Assembly: GCF_900625105.1 (NCBI RefSeq)
Contig: NZ_UYYD01000006.1
Coordinates: 1 to 64,000, forward strand
From: Agathobaculum sp. Marseille-P7918
GTDB taxonomy: Bacteria; Bacillota; Clostridia; Oscillospirales; Butyricicoccaceae
Direction of reading: 5' to 3'
DNA length: 64,000 nt
Below are positions 11,153-20,249 of this stretch, in pieces; the stretch's first letter is position 1, and each line of letters opens with the position of its first letter. The notes beneath the pieces were generated by a model. The model made no database searches, was not told the origin of the DNA, and saw nothing but the letters and a program-made list of their open reading frames with translations. The position numbers and the translations under genes were made by a program.

Positions 11153-11503
11153 TCACCCTCCAAACGCGTTTTCCAGATGGCAAATGCGCGGCGCTTGTGC
11201 CGCGCCCTGTTCGCCGTAGACCTCGACCACGTCAAAGCGCGGCTGCTTGCCGGTTGGATGCTGCCGCAGCCAGAGCGCGGCTGTCGCCGTGATGCGCTGC
11301 TGCTTTGCCGGCGTGACAAACGCGCGCGCCGGTGCAAAACGGTCGTTTTTGCGCGTCTTGACCTCGACGAAAACAATATATTCCCCGTGTTCGGCGATGA
11401 TGTCGATCTCCCCGAACCGGGTGCGAAAATTGGTTTCCCGCGTGCGGTATCCCTTGCGCTCCAAGTAGATCCGCGCCGCGTTCTCCCCCCACGCGCCGTT
11501 CAT
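11153..11503 (-). CDS. YraN/UPF0102 family nuclease-like protein
   Basis: A 116-residue protein with a restriction-endonuclease-like core: WGENAARIYLERKGY, FGEIDIIA (catalytic Asp/Glu region, about residues 30-37) and VFVEVKTRK (about 44-52). The family is related to Holliday-junction resolvases, but its biological role is not established. It overlaps the rnhB stop by 4 bases (ATGA). The rnhB-yraN pairing is conserved in many bacteria, which supports the call. Confidence 0.88.
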   Translation of the reverse strand: MNGAWGENAARIYLERKGYRTRETNFRTRFGEIDIIAEHGEYIVFVEVKTRKNDRFAPARAFVTPAKQQRITATAALWLRQHPTGKQPRFDVVEVYGEQGAAQAPRICHLENAFGG

Positions 11504-12117
11504 CGCGGCGCCTCAGGATGTTTTTGGTAAAATTTCTTGAGAAACGTGCGCCGGTGGATCGGACACGGTCCATGCGCGAGCAGCGCCTCGTCATGGGCGC
11601 GCGTCTCGTAGCCCTTATGCTTTTCAAACCCGTAAACCGGATAGCGCTCGGCAAAACGGCGCATCAGCCGGTCACGCGTCACCTTGGCCACAATGGACGC
11701 CGCCGCAACGCTCGGGATGCGCGCATCGCCCGACACCACACATTCATACGGCAGATGCAGCCCTTCCGACCGGTTGCCGTCCACATAGACGAAATCCGCC
11801 GGGTGCGGCAGTCCCTCAACCGCCTGCTGCATGGCGCGGTAGGTCGCCTGCAAAATGTTGATCTCGTCGATCACCTTTTCGTCCACCAGCGACACCGACC
11901 ACGCAATCGCGTTCTCGGTGATCTCGTCAAATAGCGCTTCGCGCTTTTTTTCCGAAAGCTTTTTGGAATCGTTCAGGCCCTCGATCACAATGCCGGCCGG
12001 CAGGATGACCGCTGCCGCGCACACCGGCCCCGCAATTGGACCGCGCCCGGCTTCATCCACACCGCACACGGCAGAATAGCCCTGCGCCCACGCTTTCTCT
12101 TCAAATTCCCATGTCAT
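11500..12117 (-). CDS. rnhB: Ribonuclease HII
   Basis: A 205-residue enzyme that cuts the RNA strand of RNA-DNA hybrids and removes misincorporated ribonucleotides. It has the type II signature [10 protein letters not shown] with catalytic Asp21-Glu22, a central VYVDGN motif and the C-terminal HKGYET. Length is standard. It overlaps rbgA by 4 bases (ATGA), so rbgA, rnhB and yraN form a tightly coupled unit. The rplS-lepB-rbgA-rnhB order resembles Bacillus. Confidence 0.95.
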   Translation of the reverse strand: MTWEFEEKAWAQGYSAVCGVDEAGRGPIAGPVCAAAVILPAGIVIEGLNDSKKLSEKKREALFDEITENAIAWSVSLVDEKVIDEINILQATYRAMQQAVEGLPHPADFVYVDGNRSEGLHLPYECVVSGDARIPSVAAASIVAKVTRDRLMRRFAERYPVYGFEKHKGYETRAHDEALLAHGPCPIHRRTFLKKFYQKHPEAPR

Positions 12118-12980
12118 TGCGGATACTCCTCCGGCGTCTCCAGCGTGATGCGCCCCAACACACCGCCGCGGAACTCGTCGAGCAGGATGCGCGCCATGCG
12201 CTCGGTGTCGATCTCGCCGCCGCGCAGCAGGAAACCGCGCCGCCGTCCGGCCTGCATCAGCATATCATAGCCCGGGAAATCGCTTTGCTCCGGTACCGTC
12301 ACGCCATACCGCTCGCGGATGGTCTGCGGCGCCTGCACGGCCAGCAGCTCCATCAGCTTGCAGCCCAGCGTTTCCACATCCAGAATATCATCGCGGATCG
12401 CACCCGTGCAGGCCAGCAGGATGCCCACGCGCTCATCGTCAAACTTGGGCCACAGAATGCCCGGCGTGTCCAGCAGGTCGATGCCACCTTCCACGCGGAA
12501 CCACTGGCTGCCGCGCGTCACGCCCGGTTTGTCCGCCGCCTTGGCGGATTTGCGGCCGAGAATGCGGTTGATAAAGGTCGATTTGCCGACATTGGGAATG
12601 CCCACGACCATCACGCGCACCGCCTTGCCGACCAGGCCCTTTTCGTTCCACTGTGCAATCTTATCCGCCAGCAGCGAGCGCACCGCGTTTGCAAACGCCT
12701 GTGTGCCCTGCCCCTTGCGGCTGTCGGTCTCGATGACCGCCATCCCCTGCGCACGGAAGTGTTTGACCCACGCCGCAGTCTTTTCCGGGTCAGCCAGATC
12801 GATCCGGTTGAGGATCATCAGACGCGGTTTACCCGCGGCGATGTCGTCCATATCCGGATTGCGCGACACCTGCGGGATGCGCGCGTCCACGACCTCGCAC
12901 ACCGCGTCCACCTGTTTGATATATTCCGCCATCTGCCGGCGGGTTTTTGTCATATGGCCGGGATACCATTGAATATTCAT
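12114..12980 (-). CDS. rbgA: Ribosome biogenesis GTPase RbgA (YlqF)
   Basis: A 288-residue circularly permuted GTPase required in Bacillus for late 50S assembly. It begins with the family-specific [13 protein letters not shown]. The permuted motif order is visible: G4 NRID (about residues 59-62), then G1 GIPNVGKST (about 123-131), then G3 DTPG. The C-terminal ANTAR-like RNA-binding region follows. It lies 4 bases after lepB. Together with engB elsewhere in the window it gives two 50S assembly GTPases within 13 kb. Confidence 0.95.
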   Translation of the reverse strand: MNIQWYPGHMTKTRRQMAEYIKQVDAVCEVVDARIPQVSRNPDMDDIAAGKPRLMILNRIDLADPEKTAAWVKHFRAQGMAVIETDSRKGQGTQAFANAVRSLLADKIAQWNEKGLVGKAVRVMVVGIPNVGKSTFINRILGRKSAKAADKPGVTRGSQWFRVEGGIDLLDTPGILWPKFDDERVGILLACTGAIRDDILDVETLGCKLMELLAVQAPQTIRERYGVTVPEQSDFPGYDMLMQAGRRRGFLLRGGEIDTERMARILLDEFRGGVLGRITLETPEEYPQ

Positions 12981-12984
12981 CTTA

Positions 12985-13560
12985 TCACGCTACCGATCCA
13001 AACTCACTAAACGGGAAAACCACGCTGAGCACATGTCCCAGGACATAACGCTCATCCACCATGCCGAGGCTGGACCACCGGCTATCGGTCGAGCCGTTGC
13101 GGTTGTCGCCCAGCACATAAATGCAGCCTTCCGGCACGGTCTGCGGATAACTCAGATCGCCCATGCGCTCAAGCGTGTTGATCTTCTCCAAAATATACGG
13201 CTCATCGAGCACCTCGCCGTTGACGATCACGTCGCCCGTCACCGGGTCGATATCCACCGTGTCGCCGCCGGTCGCGATCACGCGCTTAACGATCGGCTGG
13301 TCGCTGTAAAAGCCTTCCTTGCGCACAATAACAATATCGCCCTTTTCCGGCGTGTAGCCCAGATTGCTGACCAGCATGATGCTGTGATCCTGCAAGGTCG
13401 GATACATGGACGTGCCGTCCACCCCGATCAGGCGCACGAAAAAGGTGAATACCACAACAAAAAATATCAGCACAGCCATCAGGGATTCGCCCCAGCTGAA
13501 CAGCTCGCTGGAAAAACGCCCCTCAGCTCTCTTTTTCTCCTCGGTCTGTACCTGCTGCAT
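12985..13560 (-). CDS. lepB: Signal peptidase I
   Basis: A 191-residue membrane protease that removes signal peptides from exported proteins. One transmembrane helix (about residues 27-43) anchors the catalytic domain outside the cell. The catalytic dyad is Ser51 (GTSMYPTL) and Lys92 (VKRVIA), and box [12 protein letters not shown] is present. The open frame continues 50 codons upstream through a terminator and promoter. GGAGG at good spacing before 13560 sets the start. Single-helix architecture is typical of Gram-positive SipS-type enzymes. Confidence 0.95.
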   Translation of the reverse strand: MQQVQTEEKKRAEGRFSSELFSWGESLMAVLIFFVVVFTFFVRLIGVDGTSMYPTLQDHSIMLVSNLGYTPEKGDIVIVRKEGFYSDQPIVKRVIATGGDTVDIDPVTGDVIVNGEVLDEPYILEKINTLERMGDLSYPQTVPEGCIYVLGDNRNGSTDSRWSSLGMVDERYVLGHVLSVVFPFSEFGSVA

Positions 13561-13594
13561 GATGATTCCTCCAAAAAGATAAACATACGGTTTT

Positions 13595-13623
13595 ATTATA
13601 GCGGCATATTCCCCTCCGCGCAA
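13595..13623 (-). promoter_or_regulatory. Sigma-A promoter of the lepB-rbgA-rnhB operon
   Basis: On the minus strand TTGCGC (plus 13618-13623), a 17-bp spacer and TATAAT (plus 13595-13600). It lies between the rplS terminator and the lepB start. Confidence 0.75.
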
Positions 13624-13642
13624 GACCAAAAACGTACAGATG

Positions 13643-13675
13643 CAAAAACGGGGAGCTGACGCTCCCCGTTTTTGT
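13643..13675 (-). terminator. Terminator of rplS
   Basis: GC-rich perfect hairpin AACGGGGAGC / GCTCCCCGTT with T-runs on both sides. On the minus strand it ends rplS 18 bases after the stop. Confidence 0.9.
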
Positions 13676-13693
13676 TGTTCGGTTGTAAAAAGA

Positions 13694-14035
13694 TCAAACC
13701 TTCTCGGCAACCTTGGCAGCCTTGCCTACGCGGCCGCGCAGGTAGTACAGCTTGGCGCGGCGAACCTTACCGCTGCGCACAACCTCGAACTTTGCTACGT
13801 TCGGGGAGTGTACCGGGAACGTCTTCTCAACGCCTACGCCGTAAGAAATACGGCGAACGGTAACCGTCTGGTTAACGCCGGCGTGCTTCTTGGCAATGAT
13901 AATGCCCTCGAAAATCTGAATACGCTCGCGGTTGCCTTCCTTGATCTTCGCGTGTACCTTTACGGTATCACCGATCTTGAGCTCCGGCAGGTCGCTCTTG
14001 AGCTGCTGCTCGGACAGTACTTTGACCAGATCCAT
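13694..14035 (-). CDS. rplS: 50S ribosomal protein L19
   Basis: A 113-residue ribosomal protein at the 30S-50S interface. The family landmarks are visible: the [19 protein letters not shown] segment (about residues 22-40), IIAKKHAG, the [16 protein letters not shown] block (about 69-84) and the C-terminal [19 protein letters not shown]. The upstream extension of the frame (31 codons) is leader sequence. The ATG at 14035 has an AAAGGA site. It is monocistronic, with a strong promoter and terminator, and is separated from trmD, which is its usual neighbour in Bacillus and is absent here. Confidence 0.97.
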   Translation of the reverse strand: MDLVKVLSEQQLKSDLPELKIGDTVKVHAKIKEGNRERIQIFEGIIIAKKHAGVNQTVTVRRISYGVGVEKTFPVHSPNVAKFEVVRSGKVRRAKLYYLRGRVGKAAKVAEKV

Positions 14036-14116
14036 CTTTCTGTCATCCTTTCGTCTTAGACATTCTTGCCCTATTTTCCCTACAAATAAGCAGAGGAATG
14101 CCCGTGTTACCGAAAT

Positions 14117-14145
14117 ATAATACCACAATCCCTTGCGCTTTGCAA
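14117..14145 (-). promoter_or_regulatory. Sigma-A promoter of rplS
   Basis: On the minus strand TTGCAA (plus 14140-14145), a 17-bp spacer and TATTAT (plus 14117-14122). About 75 bases of leader follow; Firmicute L19 genes can carry an autoregulatory leader, but I cannot confirm such a fold here. Confidence 0.75.
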
Positions 14146-14184
14146 GTGTTTTTTCCGGATAAAAACCAATATTTTCACATGTGC

Positions 14185-14212
14185 TTGTATTTTCCTCAAA
14201 TCATAGTATACT
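14185..14212 (+). promoter_or_regulatory. Promoter of the amylase-family gene
   Basis: TTGTAT (14185-14190), a 16-bp spacer and TATACT (14207-14212), 35 bases ahead of the start codon. I see no catabolite-responsive (cre) palindrome in this short region. Confidence 0.6.
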
Positions 14213-14246
14213 GGTAGTGGACTCTAATTGTAAAGGGGCAATTACC

Positions 14247-15557
14247 ATGTGGGCTTATGAAAGTGTATTTTACCAAATTTACCCGATCGGGTTCTGCGGT
14301 GCGCCGCGTGTCAACGACGGCATCACCGTCCCGCGCATCCGCAAGGTAGCGGACTGGGCCGAGCATATTGCAAAACTCGGCTGCAACGCGGTCTATTTCT
14401 CCCCGATCTTTGAATCCGACAGCCACGGCTACGACACGCGTGACTTCCGCAAGATCGACTGCCGTCTGGGCACCAACAAGGATTTCGCTGCTGTCTGCCA
14501 GACCCTGCATGAAAACGGCATCAAGGTCGTGCTCGACGGTGTGTTCAACCACGTCGGCCGCGGCTTCTGGGCATTCCGCGATGTGCAGGAAAAGAAATGG
14601 GATTCCCCCTACAAGGACTGGTTCCACATCTCCTTCGAGGGCAACTCCAACTATAACGACGGCTTCTGGTACGAAGGCTGGGAAGGCCATTACGAGCTGG
14701 TCAAGCTCAACCTGAAAAACCCCGCGGTTGTGCAGCACATTTTCGACTGCATCCGCCTGTGGGTCGAGGAGTTTGACATCGACGGCCTGCGTCTGGACGT
14801 AGCCTACTGTCTGGACAAGGACTTCATCCGCCAGCTGCGAGCCTTCTGCGACAGCTTCGGCCGCGACTTCTTCCTCGTCGGCGAGCTGCTGCACGGCGAT
14901 TACAACCAGTTCGTCGGCGACCAGATGCTGCATTCCTGCACCAACTATGAGTGCTATAAAGGCCTGTATTCCTCGATGAACAGCCTGAACCTGTTCGAGA
15001 TCACGCATTCGCTGCTGCGTCAGTTCGGCCCGGAAAACTGGACGCTGTACCGCGGCAAGCATCTGCTGGACTTTGTGGACAACCATGACGTCACCCGCAT
15101 CGCGTCCATTTTGCAGAACCCCAAGCACCTGCCACTGGTTTATGCGCTGCAATTCGGCATGCCGGGCATCCCCTGCGTCTATTACGGCAGCGAATGGGGC
15201 GCCAAGGGCGAAAAGCATCAGGGCGACGACGCGCTGCGTCCCTCGTTCGACCAGCCCGAGTGGAACGATCTGACCGACTGGATCGCGGCGCTGGCCAAGG
15301 CGCACCGCGAGAGCAAGGCGCTGTGCTACGGCGACTTCAAGCAGGTCGTGCTGACCAATAAGCAGTGCATCTGGGAGCGCATTGCCGAGGGCGAGCGCGT
15401 GCTGATCGCGGTCAACATCGACGACCAGCCCTATGTGGCACATTTTGACGCCAAATGCGGGCAGGCCGTTGACCTCATTACCGGCAAGCTGCACGACTTC
15501 GGCGGCGGCAGCGAGCTGCCCCCCTATTCGGCTTTCTTCTGGAAGTGCGAACGATAA
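14247..15557 (+). CDS. GH13 alpha-amylase-family glycosidase (maltodextrin-acting type)
   Basis: A 436-residue single-domain GH13 enzyme that would hydrolyse alpha-1,4-glucans or cyclomaltodextrins. Catalytic residues are visible: nucleophile Asp184 (DGLRLDVA), acid/base Glu213 (LVGELL) and Asp281 (DNHDVTR); region I is VVLDGVFNHVG. It lacks a signal peptide, so it is cytosolic, and it lacks the N-terminal starch-binding domain of maltogenic amylases, so it acts on imported maltodextrins. The start at 14247 follows AAGGGG; the longer frame begins upstream of the promoter. It is monocistronic with no sugar transporter beside it. Confidence 0.88.
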   Translation: MWAYESVFYQIYPIGFCGAPRVNDGITVPRIRKVADWAEHIAKLGCNAVYFSPIFESDSHGYDTRDFRKIDCRLGTNKDFAAVCQTLHENGIKVVLDGVFNHVGRGFWAFRDVQEKKWDSPYKDWFHISFEGNSNYNDGFWYEGWEGHYELVKLNLKNPAVVQHIFDCIRLWVEEFDIDGLRLDVAYCLDKDFIRQLRAFCDSFGRDFFLVGELLHGDYNQFVGDQMLHSCTNYECYKGLYSSMNSLNLFEITHSLLRQFGPENWTLYRGKHLLDFVDNHDVTRIASILQNPKHLPLVYALQFGMPGIPCVYYGSEWGAKGEKHQGDDALRPSFDQPEWNDLTDWIAALAKAHRESKALCYGDFKQVVLTNKQCIWERIAEGERVLIAVNIDDQPYVAHFDAKCGQAVDLITGKLHDFGGGSELPPYSAFFWKCER

Positions 15558-15568
15558 TCACACAAATC

Positions 15569-15602
15569 AAAAAGGCGGCGCCCGCAGGCGCCGCCTTTTT
15601 TC
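15569..15602. terminator. Bidirectional terminator (amylase / SLH protein)
   Basis: A perfect GC hairpin AAGGCGGCGC / GCGCCGCCTT, with T-runs in both directions, between two convergent genes. Confidence 0.9.
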
Positions 15603-15612
15603 TATTGCCTCA

Positions 15613-17703
15613 TTAAATATAGTCCACCACAAGGATGAAAACCTGCCCATCGCTCATCGTGATGGTAAACTCAACCAAGCCGCCCGTCTGACGGAACTTC
15701 TCAAGCGCCGTCTTGGTCAGGGTCAGCGTGTGGGTCGCGGTGGTGTAATCCTCTCCCGCCTGCAATGCCGTCGTCTCACCGCCCCTGGAAGCGATTACAC
15801 TTTGAATCGTCAGGCTGGTCAGCGGCAGCGAAATGCTCGCCTCCACCGGCGCGAAAGTATTATACTCGGCCACCTCGGTCTGCACGCCGGACGGTGTGGA
15901 ATCCGTCACGGTCAGGTTAAAGGTGCTGACCTTGCCGTTTTTCAGATCCGCCGAGACCGTATAAGTGCCCGCGCGCAGCTGCGCCAGCACGCCGCGGCGC
16001 AACACCAGCGAGCGGTTGGCACTGTCGAACGAAAAATCGACCTGCGAGAAGCCCAGCACCACGTTCAGGATATCGCTCTCCGCCGTGACGCCGTCCAGCT
16101 TGACGCGCACATCCGCAAAGCCCGCGGAACGGTAATACCGGTCAAACGAAACGGTCTGCACCTGCACATCCGATGCCGAATCGGTCACCGAAAGGGCAAT
16201 GCTCTCCCGCTTGCCGTTGGACAGGGTCAGCGAAATCGTATAATTTCCTTTGGACAGCGAGGTCAGATAAGACGGCGAAAGGATGATGCCGGAGGCGGTC
16301 TTGGTGTACTCCGCAGAAGCGGAAAGCGTCTTGCCGCCGCAGGTGACGGACGAAACCGTCACGCCGGCCGGCACGCTGACCGTCACACCGGTTCCCAGCG
16401 CGGACGGATTGGCCAGATCCACCGAAATACTCTTGGGCACCACGCCGGCAGAATTGGAATCGGTCACCGTCTGTCCGCCGATGGTTGCCGACACACCGCT
16501 TGCCAGCGTATAACCGGACACGGTCACGCTGCTGGCAAAGCTGACGCCGTCCGTCTGGATATCCGCCTGATAGACCGAACCGTACCCCGTGACCGACGCC
16601 GCTTTCTGCACGGTCATATGATAGATCTGGGTGCCGGCCGTCGTGCTGACCGTGGACTCGCCGGCAAGCGTCAGCTCCTCCACATCCGCGTCCAGCGTCA
16701 GCGAAACGCGCTCGCTGCCGTTGACGACCACATTGGCAAACCCGTCATCCTCCGCGGAGGTCAGCGCTTTTTCATATAACGTCGCCGCGGACTGCACTTC
16801 GGTCTGCCCGATGCGAGCAGCGCCCGTTGCAGTGACCTGCAGCAGGCGCCCCATGGGTGACGACACGATCATGTGATCGCTCGACGTATTCATCATTGTC
16901 ACCGTACCGCCGGACACGATGATAGAACCCTTGACCGTGACATTGGTCAGAGTCACCGCGTCCGATCCCAGACCTTCCGTGATGTACAGATCGCCCTCGA
17001 CCGTCGCGTCGGACAGCGTGCAGCTTTCCGAAATCGTCACGTTGGTGGTATCGGTTTTGAGATCCGCGCCCGTATATGCCTTACCGGACACAGACAGGGA
17101 TGTACCCATATAATAGTACAGGATTTTCGCTACTTCGCCGCGCGTTACCACGCGGTCCGGCTGGAACGAACCGTCCGTATAGCCTGCCAGGAAGCCCTTG
17201 TCCGCAGCAGCCTTGATGTAGCCTGCGCTCCATCCGGACACCTCGTTGCGGTCGGTAAACGGCAGGTCGGAGGGCGAAATGTTGCCGGGGTCCGCCTTGA
17301 ATAGACGGCCGATGATGACCGCGGCCTGTTCGCGCGTCACTTTGCCTTCCGGGTCCATCTTGTTGTTTCCCACACCGTTGATGTAACCGTACTTGGCTGC
17401 AATCTGAATGGTTTCATAATACCATGCGTTAGACTTGACGTCGCTGTAAGAGATCGTCGCCTTTTCGGTAAAATGGAACGCACGGTTGATGTATCGCATG
17501 AATTCCGCCCGCGTCATATCGCGGTCCGGCTCATATTTTCCGGTTGTCGCGCTGGGATTGATCACGCCCTCCTGATCGAGGTACTCGATGTACTTTTTCG
17601 CCCAATGCCCGTCCAGATCAGACGCGGCCGAGGCGAACGGAAGCATCGTCATCAGCATGACCATGCACAGCAAAGCGGATAACAGCCGTTTTTTCATATC
17701 CAT
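15613..17703 (-). CDS. Secreted S-layer-homology protein with beta-sandwich repeats
   Basis: A 696-residue exported protein. A signal peptide (KKRLLSALLCMVMLMTMLPFASA) is followed by three S-layer-homology domains (about residues 28-190), which anchor proteins to pyruvylated cell-wall polymers. A middle region rich in Thr, Ser and Val (about 200-405) follows. Three tandem Ig-like/X2-like modules of about 90 residues come next (from about 415), the first two ending in a LTVTDS-type strand. It has no recognisable enzyme domain. The start could be the ATG at 17703 or the one at 17697; both follow the AAGGGG site. It converges on the amylase gene but need not be functionally related. Confidence 0.82.
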   Translation of the reverse strand: MDMKKRLLSALLCMVMLMTMLPFASAASDLDGHWAKKYIEYLDQEGVINPSATTGKYEPDRDMTRAEFMRYINRAFHFTEKATISYSDVKSNAWYYETIQIAAKYGYINGVGNNKMDPEGKVTREQAAVIIGRLFKADPGNISPSDLPFTDRNEVSGWSAGYIKAAADKGFLAGYTDGSFQPDRVVTRGEVAKILYYYMGTSLSVSGKAYTGADLKTDTTNVTISESCTLSDATVEGDLYITEGLGSDAVTLTNVTVKGSIIVSGGTVTMMNTSSDHMIVSSPMGRLLQVTATGAARIGQTEVQSAATLYEKALTSAEDDGFANVVVNGSERVSLTLDADVEELTLAGESTVSTTAGTQIYHMTVQKAASVTGYGSVYQADIQTDGVSFASSVTVSGYTLASGVSATIGGQTVTDSNSAGVVPKSISVDLANPSALGTGVTVSVPAGVTVSSVTCGGKTLSASAEYTKTASGIILSPSYLTSLSKGNYTISLTLSNGKRESIALSVTDSASDVQVQTVSFDRYYRSAGFADVRVKLDGVTAESDILNVVLGFSQVDFSFDSANRSLVLRRGVLAQLRAGTYTVSADLKNGKVSTFNLTVTDSTPSGVQTEVAEYNTFAPVEASISLPLTSLTIQSVIASRGGETTALQAGEDYTTATHTLTLTKTALEKFRQTGGLVEFTITMSDGQVFILVVDYI

Positions 17704-17769
17704 ACAACCCCTTATTGATGCTGTCAATAGTATACCATACACAATTCAAATTGACAACCACCATTCTTT

Positions 17770-18567
17770 TCATGCGTTTTTAACAAATTCCAGAAACAGC
17801 CGTCCTTTTTTGCTTGTTCCGCCGAACGCAGTGATCCGCGCGCGGCCCAAACCGCGCACCGTCAGCTTATCCCCCTCTTCGATCAGCCGTTCGGGCTTGA
17901 GGCAGGACGCCTGATTGACGAACACCAGCCCCTTTTCGATGCGCTCCTGCGCATGCTTGCGGGACAGGCCGAACACCAGCGCGATCACGCTGTCCAGCCG
18001 CGGCGAGGCCACCGAACCGCTCCCGGCCGTTTCCTTGGCCGGTGCGAAGCGCAGCGCCTCGAGCGGCTCCCGCGTCAGCGACAGCTGCTTGCGTCCCGCT
18101 TTGGCAAAATGCAGCAGGATAAACTCCGCCATGTCCTCGAGCACCAGAATATCCGCGCCCTCGTCGTGCACCAGAATATCGCCCACGACCGACCGGTCGA
18201 TCTGCAGCCCCATCAGCGCGCCCAGATAGTCCCGGTGAGTCAGCGTATCCTCCTTGCTCTTGTGCGCGCGCAGCAGCGCCAGCGGCGCCGCCTGCTTGGC
18301 GCTTTCCGCATCCAGATAGTCCGGGTAAAACAGATAGATGCCCCGCTCGGCATCTTCATACCCGCCCCAGAACAGCGCATGCCCGGTCGCGCCGCACAGC
18401 CGCACCGCGTCCGCACACAGCGCACGCTCCCCCATGCTCAGAAACTTGGTATGCGTCAAATAGCCACGCGTCATGCAGGTCTGCTCCTTGTCCAGCAGCC
18501 CAGCCAGCAGCAAACGTTCCTCGCCGGTCTTGCCCAGCGCTTTTACGATTTCACTCTTGCTTTTCAA
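17770..18567 (-). CDS. YlmH-family RNA-binding protein (S4 domain)
   Basis: A 265-residue protein. The N-terminal two-thirds matches the YlmH fold (FLSMGERALCADAVRLCGA; ALMGLQIDRSVVGDILV at about residues 117-133). The C-terminal S4 RNA-binding domain (about 183-245) contains RLDSVIALVFGLSRKHAQERIEKG. YlmH is implicated in rescue of stalled 50S-peptidyl-tRNA complexes and lies near division genes in Bacillus. Here it is isolated, between an S-layer-homology gene and birA. No clear promoter was found in the 100 bases shared with birA. Confidence 0.88.
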   Translation of the reverse strand: MKSKSEIVKALGKTGEERLLLAGLLDKEQTCMTRGYLTHTKFLSMGERALCADAVRLCGATGHALFWGGYEDAERGIYLFYPDYLDAESAKQAAPLALLRAHKSKEDTLTHRDYLGALMGLQIDRSVVGDILVHDEGADILVLEDMAEFILLHFAKAGRKQLSLTREPLEALRFAPAKETAGSGSVASPRLDSVIALVFGLSRKHAQERIEKGLVFVNQASCLKPERLIEEGDKLTVRGLGRARITAFGGTSKKGRLFLEFVKNA

Positions 18568-18604
18568 GCCGTTTTATCCTCTCATGCCCTAAGATTTTTC
18601 CGAA

Positions 18605-18640
18605 ACTATTGTACTATTTCCCGCTTTCGTTTACAATAGT
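18605..18640 (+). promoter_or_regulatory. birA promoter overlapped by a candidate BirA operator
   Basis: TTGTAC (18609-18614), a 17-bp spacer and TACAAT (18632-18637). A perfect 9-bp inverted repeat, ACTATTGTA (18605-18613) and TACAATAGT (18632-18640), covers both promoter elements. The right half TTTACAA resembles half of the known BirA operator (TTGTAAAC...GTTTACAA). Autoregulation by BirA is therefore likely but is inference. Confidence 0.65.
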
Positions 18641-18668
18641 ATTATTGTTCTTCAAGGAGGCAGGTACG

Positions 18669-19643
18669 ATGGCGGTCAAGGACGCGGTATTACAGGCACT
18701 CGAGCAGGCGCGCGGCAAGCGGCTGTCCGGCGGACAGCTGGCACAGCAGCTGGGCGTATCGCGCGCCGCGGTGCACAAAGCCATCGGCGCGCTGCGCGCA
18801 AGCGGCATGGCGATCGACGGCGTGCCCGGCGAAGGATACCGGCTCGCGCCCGAGGACGACAGCCTGACGGCTGCCGGTGTACAGGCGCTGCTGGATACGC
18901 GGTTTGTCGGCCGCGACATGGTCGTCCTGCCCAGCCTGAGTTCGACCAACACAGTCATCAAGGAACGCTATCTCGATCGGCCGCACGGCTTTGTCCTGCT
19001 GGCCGAAGAGCAGACCGGCGGGCGCGGCCGTCTGGGCCGCACCTTTGTCTCGCCCGCCGACACCGGCGTCTACGAGACCATCCTGCTGCATCCCAGCCTG
19101 CCCATCGGCCATATTCAGCTGGCAACCATCGCGGCAGCGGTCGCTGTGGCCCAAGCGGTCACGCAGACCGCAGGCTTCTCCCCGGAAATCAAATGGGTCA
19201 ACGATGTGCTGCACGAGGGACGCAAGCTCAGCGGCATCCTGACCGAAGCGACCATCGAAGGCGAAAGCGGCACGGTCAGCTCGCTGCTGGTCGGCATTGG
19301 CGTCAATTTGCGGCCCAATCCCGCGTGGCCCGAGGACGTCCGCGCGATTGCCGGTGCGCTCAGTGAGTTCGGCCGCACCCCGCGCCGCGCCGAGATCGCC
19401 GCCGCCGTGCTGAGCCAGTTCGAACGCGCCTACTCCCTGCTCGAGCAGGACCGCGCGGACGAATTACTAAGCCAATACCGCAGCCGTCTGTGCTGCCTTG
19501 GCAAGCCGGTCCGCGTGATCAGCCCCGCGGAAACCTATTCGGCCGACTGCGTCGGTTTGGACGGAAACGGCTTCCTGCTCGTGCGCGACGCGGCCGGACA
19601 GATCCGCACGCTGTCGAGCGGCGAGATCAGCATTCGATTCTGA
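18669..19643 (+). CDS. birA: Bifunctional biotin--[acetyl-CoA-carboxylase] ligase / biotin repressor
   Basis: A 324-residue protein that makes biotinyl-5'-AMP and transfers biotin to carrier proteins. It retains the N-terminal winged helix-turn-helix (residues about 1-65, LAQQLGVSRAAVHKAIGALR), so it can also repress biotin genes. The catalytic domain has SSTNTVIKE, the biotinyl-AMP loop GGRGRLGR, KWVNDVL (about 178-184) and a C-terminal SH3-like cap. AAGGAGG sets the start at 18669; the longer frame begins inside the promoter. No biotin synthesis genes are in the window. Confidence 0.93.
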   Translation: MAVKDAVLQALEQARGKRLSGGQLAQQLGVSRAAVHKAIGALRASGMAIDGVPGEGYRLAPEDDSLTAAGVQALLDTRFVGRDMVVLPSLSSTNTVIKERYLDRPHGFVLLAEEQTGGRGRLGRTFVSPADTGVYETILLHPSLPIGHIQLATIAAAVAVAQAVTQTAGFSPEIKWVNDVLHEGRKLSGILTEATIEGESGTVSSLLVGIGVNLRPNPAWPEDVRAIAGALSEFGRTPRRAEIAAAVLSQFERAYSLLEQDRADELLSQYRSRLCCLGKPVRVISPAETYSADCVGLDGNGFLLVRDAAGQIRTLSSGEISIRF

Positions 19644-19685
19644 TATCATTCGACACTATATTATATAATGTAAGGAGTATCCCCT

Positions 19686-20222
19686 ATGTTTCAAACCGCC
19701 GCAGGCGTCACCGTCCCGTTTCCGGACCAGCTGCGCGAACAGTACCAGCTCGACGGCGACACCATCACCTGCAACCTGAGCTTTGAAAAGCTGTCCGACT
19801 TCATCCACGCCTTTTACGCGTCGCTGACCGAACCGCTGTTCCTCGCGATCCATCCGGACGCGGAGCAAGACGAGGTCTGGTATCTGGACAACATGACCAA
19901 AAAGCAGCTGACCATGATTCTGGACGGCTACGGCGAGCTGCTGCTGCAGGACGGCCTGTCCGCCTTTGCCATCGGCTCGCTCGCCACCGAGGAAGAGCTG
20001 TTTGTGCAGAAGTATAAGGTGCTGTCCATTTACAGCCCGGACATCCGCCGTGTGGAAAAGCTGCTGGCCCGCTTTGAAGTGCCGCGCACGGACGAAATCG
20101 TCACCGCGTGGGACACCTTTTCCGAAAAGCACCCCGGCGAAGCCCAGCGGCTGGAGATCGCAGGCATGACCGTGCCGGACGTGATCGCCGACCTGCAAAA
20201 AATCGGCATGTATAAAGGCTGA
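19686..20222 (+). CDS. Hypothetical protein (178 residues)
   Basis: A soluble acidic protein that I do not recognise. It begins 43 bases after birA with a good TAAGGAG site and ends at its own terminator, so it is a real gene. It has an N-terminal Phe/Pro-rich strand region, a central helix-rich part (LTMILDGYGELLLQDGLSAFAIGS, about residues 78-101) and a C-terminal helical segment ending VPDVIADLQKIGMYKG. There is no signal peptide, membrane helix or metal motif. The overall look suggests a small alpha/beta house-keeping accessory protein of Clostridia. Codon use matches the neighbours. Confidence 0.7.
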   Translation: MFQTAAGVTVPFPDQLREQYQLDGDTITCNLSFEKLSDFIHAFYASLTEPLFLAIHPDAEQDEVWYLDNMTKKQLTMILDGYGELLLQDGLSAFAIGSLATEEELFVQKYKVLSIYSPDIRRVEKLLARFEVPRTDEIVTAWDTFSEKHPGEAQRLEIAGMTVPDVIADLQKIGMYKG

Positions 20223-20245
20223 CGCGACTGCGTCAGCCTTTTTCT
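20213..20245 (+). terminator. Terminator of the birA-downstream gene
   Basis: A perfect stem AGGCTGACGC / GCGTCAGCCT with a 4-base loop, followed by five T residues. The stop codon of the preceding gene lies inside the left arm. Confidence 0.9.
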
Positions 20246-20249
20246 CGGC

